Shown here one piece after another: positions 9,863 to 18,018 of a stretch of 40,505 bases of DNA (the first letter of the stretch is position 1; each line of letters starts with the position of its first letter). The stretch comes from Paulinella micropora (Eukaryota > Cercozoa > Imbricatea > Euglyphida). The notes below the pieces were generated by a model. It was not told the DNA's origin and ran no database searches. It saw only the letters and a list, made by a program, of their open reading frames with translations. The stretch spans positions 1,253,591 through 1,294,095 of the forward strand of contig BJOX01000006.1 in the NCBI GenBank assembly GCA_009731375.1, read 5' to 3'. A program made the position numbers and the translations under genes.

Positions 9863-9934
9863 GTCAACAAAACGTTGACAAGCCTGGACCTCTATAACAA
9901 CGGAAGTGCACAGGCGATGGGAGAAGCCTTGCGG
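9863..9934 (+). CDS. Plus-strand LRR exon C (24 residues, shortened)
   Basis: Between CTTGTACAG and CGG|GTACCT. It encodes VNKTLTSLDLYNNGSAQAMG and ends EALR. It is 72 nt long, not 84: the four residues that normally follow the Asn of the LRR (the IGDE position) are missing in frame, so the phase is kept but the repeat would have a shortened loop. GTAC at 9935-9938 is shared with exon C minus. Confidence 0.8.
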
Positions 9935-9938
9935 GTAC

Positions 9939-10022
9939 CTTAACTGCTGCAGCTATGTGCGCCGCTCCTTCATCGCCTATCTTGTTATCCCATAAGTGAA
10001 GGCTCGTCAAAGTCTGATTCAC
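9939..10022 (-). CDS. Minus-strand LRR exon C (28 residues)
   Basis: An 84-nt phase 0 exon from acceptor ATATGTAG to AAG|GTACCC. It encodes VNQTLTSLHLWDNKIGDEGA and ends IAAAVK. Its first 30 nt are clearly related to plus-strand exon C, so the pair is an imperfect inverted duplicate centred on GTAC. Confidence 0.85.
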
Positions 10023-10050
10023 CTACATATAGAGTTGTGCTTTTTTGTTT

Positions 10051-10068
10051 GCTACCGCGCGCGGTAGC
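10051..10068. repeat. Cassette-boundary palindrome 4 (perfect, 18 bp)
   Basis: Same sequence as at 9814: GCTACCGCGCGCGGTAGC. It lies between cassettes C and D. Confidence 0.95.
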
Positions 10069-10079
10069 ATGTGAAAGAC

Positions 10080-10177
10080 AAGATTGTGGGTTGTTTAGGT
10101 GAACTCAACCCTCACCACTCTCGATATAAAAACAAGCTTGTGGGTTGTTTAGGTGAACTCAACCCTCACCACTCTCG
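10080..10177. repeat. 54-bp tandem duplication of the 5' part of LRR exon D plus
   Basis: The block with acceptor GGTTGTTTAG and the first 25 nt of the exon occurs at 10080-10123 and again at 10135-10177. The left copy (exon start 10099) is truncated. The offset of 54 nt is a multiple of three, so use of the outer acceptor would add 18 codons in frame (VNSTLTTLDIKTSLWVV-like) without a stop. Confidence 0.8.
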
Positions 10178-10236
10178 GTATTGGCAGGAACGGCCTCGGA
10201 CCACAAGGTGCGCAGTCAATAGCAGATGCTATCAAG
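10153..10236 (+). CDS. Plus-strand LRR exon D (28 residues)
   Basis: An 84-nt phase 0 exon from GGTTGTTTAG to AAG|GTACCT. It encodes VNSTLTTLGIGRNGLGPQGA and ends SIADAIK. It is almost identical to exon G plus at 11273, so the cassette was duplicated recently. GTAC at 10237-10240 is the shared donor. Confidence 0.85.
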
Positions 10237-10240
10237 GTAC

Positions 10241-10324
10241 CTTCAGAGCTTCGCCAAAGGCCCTCGCACCTTCAGCTCCAATATTGTTATATTGCATGTA
10301 GAGCTCTCGGAGCGAAGTATTCAT
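10241..10324 (-). CDS. Minus-strand LRR exon D (28 residues)
   Basis: An 84-nt phase 0 exon from GCATGCAG to AAG|GTACC. It encodes MNTSLRELYMQYNNIGAEGA and ends FGEALK. The ATG at the start is inside an LRR and follows a good acceptor, so it is an internal Met and not an initiation codon. It is nearly identical to exon G minus. Confidence 0.85.
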
Positions 10325-10353
10325 CTGCATGCAAAAATAAACTTGTTAGATAT

Positions 10354-10371
10354 GCTACCGTGCGCGGTAGC
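10354..10371. repeat. Cassette-boundary palindrome 5
   Basis: GCTACCGTGCGCGGTAGC, one substitution from the perfect form. It lies between cassettes D and E. Confidence 0.9.
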
Positions 10372-10476
10372 ATGCCTCTTACAAACACAAACATGCATTT
10401 CCAGCTCATAGATCGCGCAAGCAAGAGCAAAAGCAGTACAAATAAAGTTTTACAACATCAGACAATCATTACGCAC

Positions 10477-10620
10477 CATGAGTAAGGAAGCGATAATAAT
10501 AGCGCTCAGGTTATCGTAGCCCTTGCCGGATAAATCTATGTTTGTTGTCTTCCCGTCTCGGAAGGACGCGACAGGGATCCAGTGGCCTTGAATGTATATA
10601 CGCTCGATCCTCTGGTTGAC
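10477..10620 (-). CDS. Minus-strand LRR exon E (48 residues)
   Basis: A 144-nt phase 0 exon from GCACATTAG to ATG|GTGCGT. It encodes a linker VNQRIERIYIQGHWIPVASF and then a divergent LRR-like block, RDGKTTNIDLSGKGYDNLSA. The same linker-plus-block order (CGIPLDSLRDKKTTELNLKS) occurs in plus-strand exon E, so the two are homologous although on opposite strands. The acceptor lies in the 11-bp spacer 10621-10631. Confidence 0.75.
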
Positions 10621-10631
10621 CTAATGTGCAG
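10621..10631. promoter_or_regulatory. Bidirectional 3' splice site between LRR exons E
   Basis: Only CTAATGTGCAG separates the minus exon (starting 10620) from the plus exon (starting 10632). Read on plus it ends GTGCAG; read on minus it is CTGCACATTAG. Both are AG acceptors, and the CTAAT on plus resembles a branch-point word. The polypyrimidine tract for each strand would have to lie inside the opposing exon. Confidence 0.65.
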
Positions 10632-10847
10632 GACCATCCAAGCGTCACATCAGTGGATCTGCGAGACAACAACTTGAGCGTGGAAAGCGGCTCGGCGTTG
10701 GTGGCAGTGGCCAAGCAAAATCCCCGCATCAAGGAGATGTGTGGGATTCCGCTTGATTCACTGCGGGACAAAAAGACAACAGAGCTAAATCTAAAATCAG
10801 GAGGTCTGGGCCCTGCAGAAGCGGCTATTTCGGCTGAATTATTGAAG
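10632..10847 (+). CDS. Plus-strand LRR exon E (72 residues)
   Basis: A 216-nt phase 0 exon from TGTGCAG to AAG|GTCCAT. It divides into an LRR (SVTSVDLRDNNLSVESGSAL), a 16-residue linker with RIKEMCGIPLDSL, and a second LRR-like block (TTELNLKSGGLGPAEAA..LLK). A CGIPL linker followed by TEL-L-GLGP-A is, as far as I recall, a common motif in LRR proteins of algae and other protists. The minus partner carries the linker and the second block only. Confidence 0.8.
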
Positions 10848-10964
10848 GTCCATGTAAAGTTCTGTAAATTAACATTTTCAAAAATGCATGTGACAGATAT
10901 TGTTCAATGAATGCCTCTTGCTTTGCGTCGAACGTCAACTAAAAAAATTATTGTTTCACATATT
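10848..10964. other. Intron, nothing further seen
   Basis: AT-rich sequence between plus exon E and the next palindrome. On both strands it should be intron. No LRR remnant was found in it. Confidence 0.6.
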
Positions 10965-10980
10965 GCTACCCGCAGGTAGC
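10965..10980. repeat. Cassette-boundary palindrome 6
   Basis: GCTACCCGCAGGTAGC: six-base arms kept, centre degenerate. It lies between cassettes E and F. Confidence 0.85.
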
Positions 10981-11009
10981 ATTGAAGAAGAATGTATTTG
11001 TGTGCACAG

Positions 11010-11099
11010 GAAAACAAGGGATGCAAGTTAGAGAAGCTAGACATTTCATGGAACATGATTGATGCAGAAGGAGCACTGCACATTGCGAAAGCGTTGGAG
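11010..11099 (+). CDS. Plus-strand LRR exon F (30 residues)
   Basis: A 90-nt phase 0 exon from TGTGCACAG to GAG|GTACCT. It encodes ENKGCKLEKLDISWNMIDAE and ends HIAKALE. It is two codons longer than the standard because of an insertion near Gly-Cys-Lys at the start. GTAC at 11100-11103 is shared with exon F minus. Confidence 0.8.
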
Positions 11100-11103
11100 G
11101 TAC

Positions 11104-11187
11104 CTTCAGCATATCAGCAATAGCCTTGGCGCCCTCTGGGCCAATATGGTTGTTGATTAGGTTCAACACTTGCAACGCTCCATTAAT
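11104..11187 (-). CDS. Minus-strand LRR exon F (28 residues)
   Basis: An 84-nt phase 0 exon from TTGGTGCAG to AAG|GTACC. It encodes INGALQVLNLINNHIGPEGA and ends AIADMLK, a canonical RNI-type LRR. Confidence 0.85.
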
Positions 11188-11222
11188 CTGCACCAATACA
11201 TGACAATATATTTGCGCCTTTT

Positions 11223-11242
11223 GCTACCCCCGCGCCGGTAGC
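11223..11242. repeat. Cassette-boundary palindrome 7
   Basis: GCTACCCCCGCGCCGGTAGC, with GCTACC/GGTAGC arms and a variable centre. It lies between cassettes F and G. Confidence 0.85.
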
Positions 11243-11272
11243 ATGTCAAAGACAAGCTTGTGGGTTGTTTCG

Positions 11273-11356
11273 GTGAACTCAACCCTCACCGCTCTCGATA
11301 TTGGGAGGAACGGCCTCGGACCACAAGGTGCGCAGTCAATAGCAGATGCTATCAAG
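11273..11356 (+). CDS. Plus-strand LRR exon G, acceptor mutated
   Basis: 84 nt encoding VNSTLTALDIGRNGLGPQGA and ending SIADAIK, almost the same as exon D plus. The base pair before the exon is CG (GGTTGTTTCG) where exon D has AG, so the normal acceptor is lost and this exon may be skipped or spliced elsewhere. The reading frame and the GTAC donor (11357-11360) are intact. Confidence 0.7.
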
Positions 11357-11360
11357 GTAC

Positions 11361-11444
11361 CTTCAGAGCTTCGCCAAAGGCCCTCGCACCTTCAGCTCCA
11401 ATATCGTTAGATTGCATGTCGAGCTCTCGAAGCGAAGTGTTCAT
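11361..11444 (-). CDS. Minus-strand LRR exon G (28 residues)
   Basis: An 84-nt phase 0 exon from GCATGCAG to AAG|GTACC, encoding MNTSLRELDMQSNDIGAEGA and ending FGEALK. It differs from exon D minus by a few substitutions and has intact splice sites. Confidence 0.85.
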
Positions 11445-11472
11445 CTGCATGCAAAAAAAACTTGTTAGATAT

Positions 11473-11494
11473 GCTACCGCGCGCATGCGGTAGC
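11473..11494. repeat. Cassette-boundary palindrome 8
   Basis: Eight-base arms GCTACCGC and GCGGTAGC around GCGCAT. This is the right-hand end of the cassette array. Confidence 0.9.
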
Positions 11495-11579
11495 ATTAAA
11501 ATGATGCATATGTGAGTATGTTGGCATGCTGTGTATGATCAATGCCTATGAACACATATTAATATGTAATATGTATATG

Positions 11580-11652
11580 TGTACATGTGTATATGCATGT
11601 TTGTTGTTAAACGTTTTGGGTAGGTGGATGGTGTGTGTGTGTATGTGTGTGT

Positions 11653-11738
<86 letters not shown>

Positions 11739-11880
11739 AAAGAGAGAGAGAGAGAGAGAGAGAGTGAGTGAGAAGAGAGGGAGGGAGGGAGGGAGGGAGG
11801 AAGAGAGAGAGAGACAGAGACAGAGAGAGAGAGGAGAGAGAGAGAGAGATAGAGGAGAGATAGACACACACACATACACA
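11580..11880. repeat. GT and GA microsatellite
   Basis: TGTG followed by GAGA and GGGA repeats, ending in CACA. It lies between the array and the first recognised minus-strand LRR exon, so it is probably intron of that gene. Confidence 0.9.
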
Positions 11881-12008
11881 GAGATTCACCTTTAGATCTC
11901 CAGTATCCAAACACCCAACATTCATAAATATTTTAGTCTGTTGTCTCATAATAGGTGCAGTCCTGACCTGAAGTAGTGATGTCTTTATGCATGTTTACTC
12001 TGTGTGAC

Positions 12009-12092
12009 CTGCAGTCCCTTGGCGACTGCCGAAGCACCAAAAGCTCCAAGATCCTCCTTTGACAAATCGAGCGATCTGCCTTCATACTTGGC
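12009..12092 (-). CDS. Minus-strand LRR gene, first recognised exon
   Basis: An 84-nt phase 0 exon from TCTGAATAG to CAG|GTCACA. It encodes AKYEGRSLDLSKEDLGAFGA and ends AVAKGLQ. The LDLSKEDLG wording resembles the divergent TTELNLKSGGLGP block of exon E and may be the N-terminal cap of the LRR domain. It has no plus-strand partner, and its donor is GTCA, not GTAC. The exon carrying the start codon was not found. Confidence 0.7.
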
Positions 12093-12099
12093 CTATTCA

Positions 12100-12193
12100 G
12101 AGCAGATACCAATGAACACAAACAAGAAGTGAAAGAAAGGAGGTTCAAGCGAAAAGTTACAAAGAAAAAAGAAGCTTACGGCAAAAGGCAATA

Positions 12194-12240
<47 letters not shown>

Positions 12241-13130
12241 AAANNNNNNNNNNCCTCCTGGCTACGATGGCCCATGGGTGCGAGTGAATTGCGTTAGGTG
12301 TTGCAGTTTTCCTAAGAGCTGTCTCACTGACTGTCAATTGATCTCACTTGCGCCCATTGTTAGTTATGTCTTACCTCTGCCGGCGCTTTCTGCTCTTGCC
12401 TTCTAGTTCAGTATCGTCAGACTATCGTCTCCCTTGCCCCTGTCTGGCCTTGTATTTGTTGTTTGTGTTTGCCTTTGGTGTTTGTCGCTGCCTCTGTTGT
12501 TATCTTTTTGAATTGTCTTTGTTTCCTTTGTTTCGTTTTTTTTTATTATTATTATTTTTTTTTAAATACAGTAAGCAAGGTTTAATGAGAAAGCGACAAG
12601 AGAAAAATAAAGAAGAGCTTAATTCAAAAGTTTTTTTTTTCACCACACTTAGAATTTTAATCATTAGTGTGTTGAACTTGTAGTAAACTCAGTAATAAAA
12701 TGAGACAGAGAAGAAAGGAGAGCAAACAGAGGTAAAATATAGGCTTATCAAAACAAAAGCAATAGTAAAGAAAACAAACAGATGCAGGCAAAACAAGCAA
12801 AGAGCAGGAGGAGATATATAAGGAAAGGATGAAACATGCGAAGGCTCAAATAGTAGAAGATCGATATATCGCAGGTAAGAGGCTGGCCATATAATGGTCT
12901 AAATGCCCGAAGCGTTAAGTTGCCCGGATCCTTGACCCCCCTAGTGTTTATTAGGACTTATGGAGGGAAGGATGCACAAGGCTCATACAAGGAAGAAGAG
13001 CTTAGCACGCCTCGGGCATGTAGCCCATTGAATACGGACCACATACCCGAGACATACTAATCTCACTACCATTGTAGGCCAAAACATGCCTCCTTCCCTC
13101 ACATAGCCACCCGCAAGTACACAAACCATA
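12100..13130. other. Region with poly-A tract and gap, no supported gene
   Basis: A poly-A tract (about 12194-12238) next to a 10-base gap is followed by T-rich, then mixed sequence. An ATG near 12290 on minus opens a seven-codon frame (MGHRSQE) into the gap and could belong to a first exon, but the evidence is too thin to call. The 12900-13120 segment is non-repetitive but has no convincing frame. Confidence 0.5.
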
Positions 13131-13542
13131 CGTGCAAAATAAATGTAAATACACAAAAATACATACATACAAACCTTAACATGTATATATATATAAAGAA
13201 TATATATATATATATGCACATATACACATATACATATATATAATCAACATAAATACATGTACACGTACATACACCAATGACATATATAACATGCATATTA
13301 CATACATACATACATGTACATACATACATACATACATATATACATACATACATACAATGATACACACATACATACATACATGCAAATATATATACATACA
13401 TATGTACATGCATACTTATGCAATGTAACATATATATACATACACACATACATACATACATACATACATACAAACATATATACAATACATACATGCAAAC
13501 ATACATACAAACAGACATACATATATGCACATACATACAAAT

Positions 13543-13573
<31 letters not shown>

Positions 13574-13603
13574 CATACATACATACATACATACACACAC
13601 ACA

Positions 13604-13639
<36 letters not shown>

Positions 13640-13842
13640 CACACATACATACATAGCATACATACATGCATATAAGCACATACATATATACAAACATATA
13701 TACATACATACATACATACGAACATACATACATATATACATACACATATATACATACATACATATATACATATATGCATAAATACATATGTATATACATG
13801 CGTACATATATACATACATAGAAACATATGTACATACATACA

Positions 13843-13876
<34 letters not shown>

Positions 13877-14640
13877 CATACATACATACATACATACATA
13901 CATACATACAAGTGCATATACATACAATGTACATACAATGTGCACATAATGTACATACATGTATATACACAGTGCATACATAGATATACACACACATTCA
14001 TGCATGCATGCATAACATACATACATACATACATATATACATACATACATGCATACATACAAGCATGCAACCATTAATATATACATAACATACATACATA
14101 CATACATACGTACATACATACATACATACATATGTATACATACATATATATACATACATATATACATACATACATAACATACATACATACCATACCGACG
14201 TGCATATGTACATATAGACATATAATTACATACAATAAAACATACCTAACATACATACATACATACATACATACATACAGACAGACACACATACATACAA
14301 GCATACAAGCATACATACACACACACACACACACAAAACACACACACACACATATATATATATAACATACAAAGTACATACAGATAAATCATACAATGTA
14401 ATACTTGTATGTACAGAGTACATAACAACATGTATATATACATTAATACGTACATACATACATACATACAAACATACATACATACATACATACATATATA
14501 CATATATACAAAAACATACATACGTATACATAATATACAAACATAATGATCATACATCCATATATACAATATACGAATATGCATACATACATACATGTAA
14601 ACAAACATACATACATATATACATACATGCATACAGACAA
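13131..14640. repeat. CATA/TACA tetranucleotide microsatellite
   Basis: About 1.5 kb of degenerate TACA repeats with TA and CA blocks. Open frames on both strands read poly-(Tyr/Ile/His/Thr) or poly-(Met/Tyr/Val/Cys) and are artefacts. Confidence 0.95.
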
Positions 14641-15030
14641 AGTACAAAGCAAGCAAGCAGGCAAGCAGGCAAGCAAGCAAGCAGGCAAGCAAGCAGGCAA
14701 GAAAGCACAGCAAGCAAGCACAGCAAGCGAGCACAGCAAGCAAGCACAGCAAGCAAGCACAGCAAGCAAGCACAGCAAGCAAGCACAGCAAGCAAGCACA
14801 GCAAGCAAGCACAGCAAGCAAGCACAGCAAGCAAGCAAGCACAGCAAGCAAGCACAGCAAGCAAGCACAGCAAGCAAGCACAGTAAGCAAGCATAGCAAG
14901 CAAGCATAGCAAGCAAGCATAGCAAGCAAGCATAGCAAGCATAGCAAGCAAGCATAGCAAGCAAGCTTAGCAAGCAAGCATAGCAAGCAAGCATAGCAAG
15001 CAAGCATAGCAAGCAAGCATAGCAAGCAAG
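14641..15030. repeat. 13-bp minisatellite (CAGCAAGCAAGCA)n
   Basis: AGCA repeats organise into a 13-bp unit, CAGCAAGCAAGCA, which shifts to TAGCAAGCAAGCA after about 14880. Because 13 is not a multiple of three and the minus strand lacks stops, that strand is open in all frames as a Cys/Leu/Ala-rich string. This is not a gene. Confidence 0.9.
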
Positions 15031-15096
15031 TTTTTTTTTGTTTTTTTTTATACAGGCCAGCGCCGCATTCCAGGTGGTATGGACTGCCTGAAATAA

Positions 15097-15127
<31 letters not shown>

Positions 15128-15168
15128 GACCATAGTCCTTGCCTTCTTGTTGCGTATTGGGCACACCC

Positions 15169-15202
<34 letters not shown>

Positions 15203-15635
15203 NNNNNNNNNNCCTCTCCCCCGCCCCCCGCTCGAAATTAAGGGCTGGATGAGAATCACAATTCTGGCGCGCTTTTTTCCCGGGAAAATACATATGATGC
15301 ATTTTAGGACGGGCCGGCCTTTTTTTTCACATTCTGTTTTATTAAAAAGCTACATCCAAGCAACGTTCCTTCCTTATTCTTTTTATATCTTAGTACACGT
15401 GTTAAAAAAACCACAGAAACCAGAAAAAGTCTAGAGTTCCTTGCACAAGGAATAGTGAAGATACTAGGATTGGATTGAAATCTTGGCAGGCCTCTGATTG
15501 AGGGGGGCTGCTGTCCCGCTTGGCGTAGACCACCCAAGCGCGAACCTGGGGGGGGGGGGGGGGGGGGGGAGGGGGANNNNNNNNNNCTGGCTCGTGATGA
15601 GCAACCGTCTCGTCTCGTTCTCGAGTCTGGATGCA
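15031..15635. other. Poly-C and poly-G tracts with gaps; no gene seen
   Basis: A TGTC microsatellite, a poly-C run into the gap at 15203 and a poly-G run into the gap at 15577. A possible 18-nt exon (acceptor TTTATACAG at 15054, then ASAAFQ and GTGGTA) was noted but is unsupported. The remainder is the 3' flank of the Sel1 gene. Confidence 0.5.
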
Positions 15636-16386
15636 TTAGCTCTGCCAGACCAGATCTGCGCCCGCCCAGGCCTGGTCCTGCTCAACCCCAACCCCGCTGG
15701 CGTAGCACGCAGCAAGCATTTCCTGTGCCTCCGGGTTTCCTTGCCGCGCAGCCTGTCTATACCAGCGCACAGCTTCGCGTTTGTTCTGCTTCGTGCCTCG
15801 GCCCTCGGCCAGACAGATGCCCAGGGCCAGGGCGGCGTGCTCATCAAGCTGCTCGGCGGCTTCCGTGTACAACTCGACCGCCCGAGCCTCGTCTTAGCCA
15901 CGCCCGTGCCCGATTCGTAGCAGAAGCCAAGCCTGCGCTGAGCCTCCGCGTCGCCCATCTCAGCGCCGCGAGTATACCACTCAGCCGCTCGTGCCTTATC
16001 TCTGCGCACGCCCGCGCCAAATTCGTAGCATAAGCCCAGCTCGCGCTGAGCCCGGGCGTCGCCCTGCTCTGCTGCACGCGTAAGCCATTGAACAGCCAGG
16101 GCCCTGTCACTAGCCACTCCCGTGCCATGCTTGTAGCATAAGCCGAGCTCGCACTGAGCTTCGGCATAGCTTTGCTCGGCTGCTCGCCTATACCACCGGG
16201 CCGCCCGTTCCTCATCCTTAGCCACACCCGTGCCAAGGCTAAAGCAACTGGCGAGGAAGTACTGAGCCTTTGCGTCGCCCCGCTCGGCTGCTCGGGTGTA
16301 CCACTGAACAGCGGCGGTCTGGTCCTTTACTACATCCTGGCAGAGGGCGTACTTAAAACCGAGTTGTAGCTGCGCGGCCGCGTACC
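15636..16386 (-). pseudogene. Sel1-like repeat protein, frameshifted
   Basis: Minus-strand exon starting after TTTTTGCTCAAG at 16386 and ending at TAA 15636. It encodes about six and a half Sel1-like repeats of 36 residues, with the pattern LG.CY..GTGV..D...A..WY..AAEQGDA.AQ. Sel1 repeats fold as TPR-like helical hairpins and act as protein-interaction scaffolds, for example in ER-associated degradation complexes. In the fifth repeat, near 15893, one base is missing: the other repeats read CCTTAGCC on plus, this one CTTAGCC. This shifts the frame after GTGVAK, and restoring a base returns DEARAVELYTEAAEQ in register. It is either a real pseudogene lesion or a sequencing error. The last repeat ends abruptly at DQAWAGADLVWQS. 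The start lies in the gap upstream. Confidence 0.8.
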
Positions 16387-16428
16387 CTTGAGCAAAAAGG
16401 GGTAACAAACACACAAAACTTGGGCTTG

Positions 16429-17038
16429 NNNNNNNNNNNNNNNNNNNNNNNNNNNNNNNNNNNNNNNNNNNNNNNNNNNNNNNNNNNNNNNNNNNNNNNN
16501 NNNNNNNNNNNNNNNNNNNNNNNNNNNNNNNNNNNNNNNNNNNNNNNNNNNNNNNNNNNNNNNNNNNNNNNNNNNNNNNNNNNNNNNNNNNNNNNNNNNN
16601 NNNNNNNNNNNNNNNNNNNNNNNNNNNNNNNNNNNNNNNNNNNNNNNNNNNNNNNNNNNNNNNNNNNNNNNNNNNNNNNNNNNNNNNNNNNNNNNNNNNN
16701 NNNNNNNNNNNNNNNNNNNNNNNNNNNNNNNNNNNNNNNNNNNNNNNNNNNNNNNNNNNNNNNNNNNNNNNNNNNNNNNNNNNNNNNNNNNNNNNNNNNN
16801 NNNNNNNNNNNNNNNNNNNNNNNNNNNNNNNNNNNNNNNNNNNNNNNNNNNNNNNNNNNNNNNNNNNNNNNNNNNNNNNNNNNNNNNNNNNNNNNNNNNN
16901 NNNNNNNNNNNNNNNNNNNNNNNNNNNNNNNNNNNNNNNNNNNNNNNNNNNNNNNNNNNNNNNNNNNNNNNNNNNNNNNNNNNNNNNNNNNNNNNNNNNN
17001 NNNNNNNNNNNNNNNNNNNNNNNNNNNNNNNNNNNNNN
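16429..17038. other. Assembly gap, 610 N
   Basis: Unknown sequence. It must hold the 5' end of the Sel1 gene or its intron, and possibly the first exon of the gene at 17125. The right edge is CCTCCCT polypyrimidine. Confidence 0.95.
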
Positions 17039-17124
17039 CCTCCCTCCCTCCCCTTTTCTCTCTCTCTCTCTCTCCTCTTCTCTCTCTTTTTTTTCCCTTG
17101 TAGATTTTTTTTGGTTTTTATTAA

Positions 17125-17958
17125 ATGAGCAAACAACAAACTAGTGAGGGAGCTTCATATCCCCCGGAAGTTAAGCAGGTGTTGGATTGTTACAAGCTGC
17201 TATGCCACCGCCAGTGTCTGTACGTTCAGAAAGGTTTTCTGGGCATGGCGCAGTACGCCGACAAGACGCCAGAGGAATCAGCTGAGCTGCAACAGAGACT
17301 GCGCGCGTGGCTCATTGAGAACCCTTGCTCGGCCCTGCCCAGGGCATCAGCTCAGACAGAGTCAAGAAACCTACGGGTGGCGGGTCTGGACGGTTTCTCA
17401 TGCTCGCAAGGCTGCAAATGTTTGGGGCTCTCCGGCTTGCTCCCTCCGCGCCCGAAGCAGGCGGCGTCCGGGCCCTTGCTCATGCGTTTGAGCGACTCGG
17501 AGCTGTTGCTCTACGATTGCTACGAGGCCTTTTGCTACCAACAAGGAAAAAGCAAGCGTTCGTCCGTCAAGCCCAAAAGCGACCAGATCAAGGAATTTGT
17601 GACCAAACTCAAACTCAAGCTAAGCCTGAGCGGGCTTGAAGGCGATCTAGCAGACGGCGCGTTAGAGACCTGCGCCGAGCTCTTGCTAGGTAGCATAAGC
17701 CCCCGCCTTTGCGTGCTGTGCTACCGGCAGGCCTCGTGCGCTTGGGTCGAGATGTGCGCCGAGGGGCACGTTTCTTTGGATAAGGAGGTCCTTCTGCAGC
17801 AATGCCTAACCGACGCCCGGAGCTATCTACCGCGGAACATCCGGCGGATTCCGACGCAGCCGTGGACTGGTTTTGTGGGGGCGTTGGTGATGCCCTGCCT
17901 TGGCACAGACAACGACGCCTTTCGCTGGAAGATAGAAGTACAAGATGGCATCACCTAA
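17125..17958 (+). CDS. Unknown Cys-rich protein, 277 residues
   Basis: ATG to TAA in one GC-rich open frame. An acceptor-like CCCTTGTAG after a long CT tract ends at 17102, 22 bases before the ATG, so the 5' UTR may be spliced. I do not recognise a domain. Cys occur in a recurring wording: VLDCYKLLCHRQ (about residue 19), LLYDCYEAFCYQQ (about 128) and LCVLCYRQASCAW (about 197), which suggests an internally repeated D-C-Y-x3-C-Y/H element. A Lys-rich segment (QQGKSKRSSVKPKSDQ) lies in the middle. No signal peptide or membrane helix is evident. The neighbours at 18758-20676 share short Cys-Tyr wording, so the cluster may be one diverged family; this is inference. Confidence 0.7.
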   Translation: MSKQQTSEGASYPPEVKQVLDCYKLLCHRQCLYVQKGFLGMAQYADKTPEESAELQQRLRAWLIENPCSALPRASAQTESRNLRVAGLDGFSCSQGCKCLGLSGLLPPRPKQAASGPLLMRLSDSELLLYDCYEAFCYQQGKSKRSSVKPKSDQIKEFVTKLKLKLSLSGLEGDLADGALETCAELLLGSISPRLCVLCYRQASCAWVEMCAEGHVSLDKEVLLQQCLTDARSYLPRNIRRIPTQPWTGFVGALVMPCLGTDNDAFRWKIEVQDGIT

Positions 17959-18018
17959 ACTTTCTTAGACCAAAGCAAGCTCCTACTGCAAAGCTAACAA
18001 GAGCAGGGGGGGGGGAAA

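Noticed and set aside
9421-11494. CRISPR array
   Set aside because: The palindromes are regularly placed, but the intervening segments are 80-600 bp and carry spliced LRR exons; the context is eukaryotic and no cas gene is present.
12983-13219. 78-codon minus-strand frame
   Set aside because: Half of it is TATG repeat; the remainder has no recognisable feature.
13099-14379. Long Met/Tyr/Val/Cys frames in the CATA tract
   Set aside because: Artefacts of a four-base repeat lacking stops in several frames.
14246-15259. 337-codon Cys/Leu/Ala-rich frame
   Set aside because: Produced by the 13-bp minisatellite, which is open in every frame of that strand.
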